Assembly: GCA_964017185.1 (NCBI GenBank)
Contig: OZ024871.1
Coordinates: 64,980,866 to 65,044,865, forward strand
Direction: 5' to 3'
Length of the DNA: 64,000 nucleotides
Source: Rugalucina vietnamica
Taxonomy: Eukaryota; Mollusca; Bivalvia; Lucinida; Lucinidae
In this document: positions 63,885 through 64,000 of the stretch, piece by piece
Layout of the letters: every line of letters starts with the position of its first letter
Numbering within the stretch: position 1 is the first letter of the stretch
Notes under the pieces: generated by a model
Seen by the model: only the letters and a program-made list of their open reading frames with translations
Told to the model about the DNA's origin: nothing
The model's database searches: none
Position numbers and translations under genes: made by a program

Positions 63885-64000
63885 ATAGCAGGGTGCGATA
63901 TAGGAGTTCAAATTTCCGTCCGTCGGTTTGTTCATTCATCCGTCCGTCAACATTTACGTCGAAGTTTAGTTTTCCCGTCAGTGATAGCTGCGAGTCTGAA
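63885..64000 (+). repeat. Start of another dispersed repeat, cut by the window end
   Basis: CACCTGCTTATAGCAGGGTG is a terminal hairpin, followed by TTTCCGTCCGTCGG and CATCCGTCCGTC. This is the same build as families D and E (end hairpin, then CGTCCGTC). Confidence 0.6.

Larger units (their letters stand above)
62966..64000 (+). other. Third intron (partial) with repeats
   Basis: Contains a foldback (63151-63293), a decayed family A copy (63710-63872) and the start of another repeat at 63885. No further RhoGAP-family exon was found. Confidence 0.6.

Overview
The window reads as animal nuclear DNA: one gene split by introns, no operons, and most of the sequence made of transposable elements. 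A marine mollusc, most likely a bivalve, is my best guess. This rests on memory of mollusc genome repeats carrying AGCTCACC or AGCTCGCC ends and GGTCAAGGTCAC cores, and on mollusc-type LINE and tRNA-SINE sequences; it was not checked against a database.

Left part (1-14.3 kb): an inverted tandem repeat array (1-2951) is invaded by a 5'-truncated LINE fragment (189-1115, 12-bp target duplication) and by a duplicated 273-bp block. Next come a LINE C-terminal pseudogene (2957-3658), a 1.3-kb foldback element (3832-5123), a jockey-like LINE pseudogene (7341-8450), and several nested non-autonomous DNA elements (8749-9513, 10327-11448, 11659-12685).

Middle (14.5-44.8 kb): a dense run of one MITE family (family A, GAGCC...GGCTC ends, internal hairpin of about 65 nt, 4-bp ANNT target duplications) covers 14.5-22.1 kb. 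From 22762 to 44201 there is a 21.4-kb block bounded by imperfect CAGTA... inverted ends and TA dinucleotides; it splits one AGCTCGCC repeat exactly, so it looks like one very large insertion. Inside it lies a tyrosine-recombinase retrotransposon of Ngaro/DIRS type (28551-42230): A1 repeat, small ORF, gag, UAG, RT, RNase H, tyrosine recombinase, then B1-A2-B2 split direct repeats. Its pol is broken by a 6.6-kb CATTAA-rich insertion (about 31800-38438).

Right part (44.8-64 kb): more family A copies, Harbinger-like MITEs with TWA duplications, a 455-bp-period tandem array (51710-54120), a hAT-type insertion with an 8-bp duplication (56495-57203) inside another MITE, an 83-bp satellite (59145-59968), and the only host gene I recognise: three exons (60623-60812, 62193-62402, 62782-62965, plus strand) encoding most of a RhoGAP domain, closest from memory to the FAM13A/FAM13B family. 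The rest of that gene lies outside or was not recognised.

Apart from that gene, no host function is visible; the retrotransposon ORFs form one replication unit (gag, RT/RNase H, recombinase), and the MITEs depend on transposases not encoded here.
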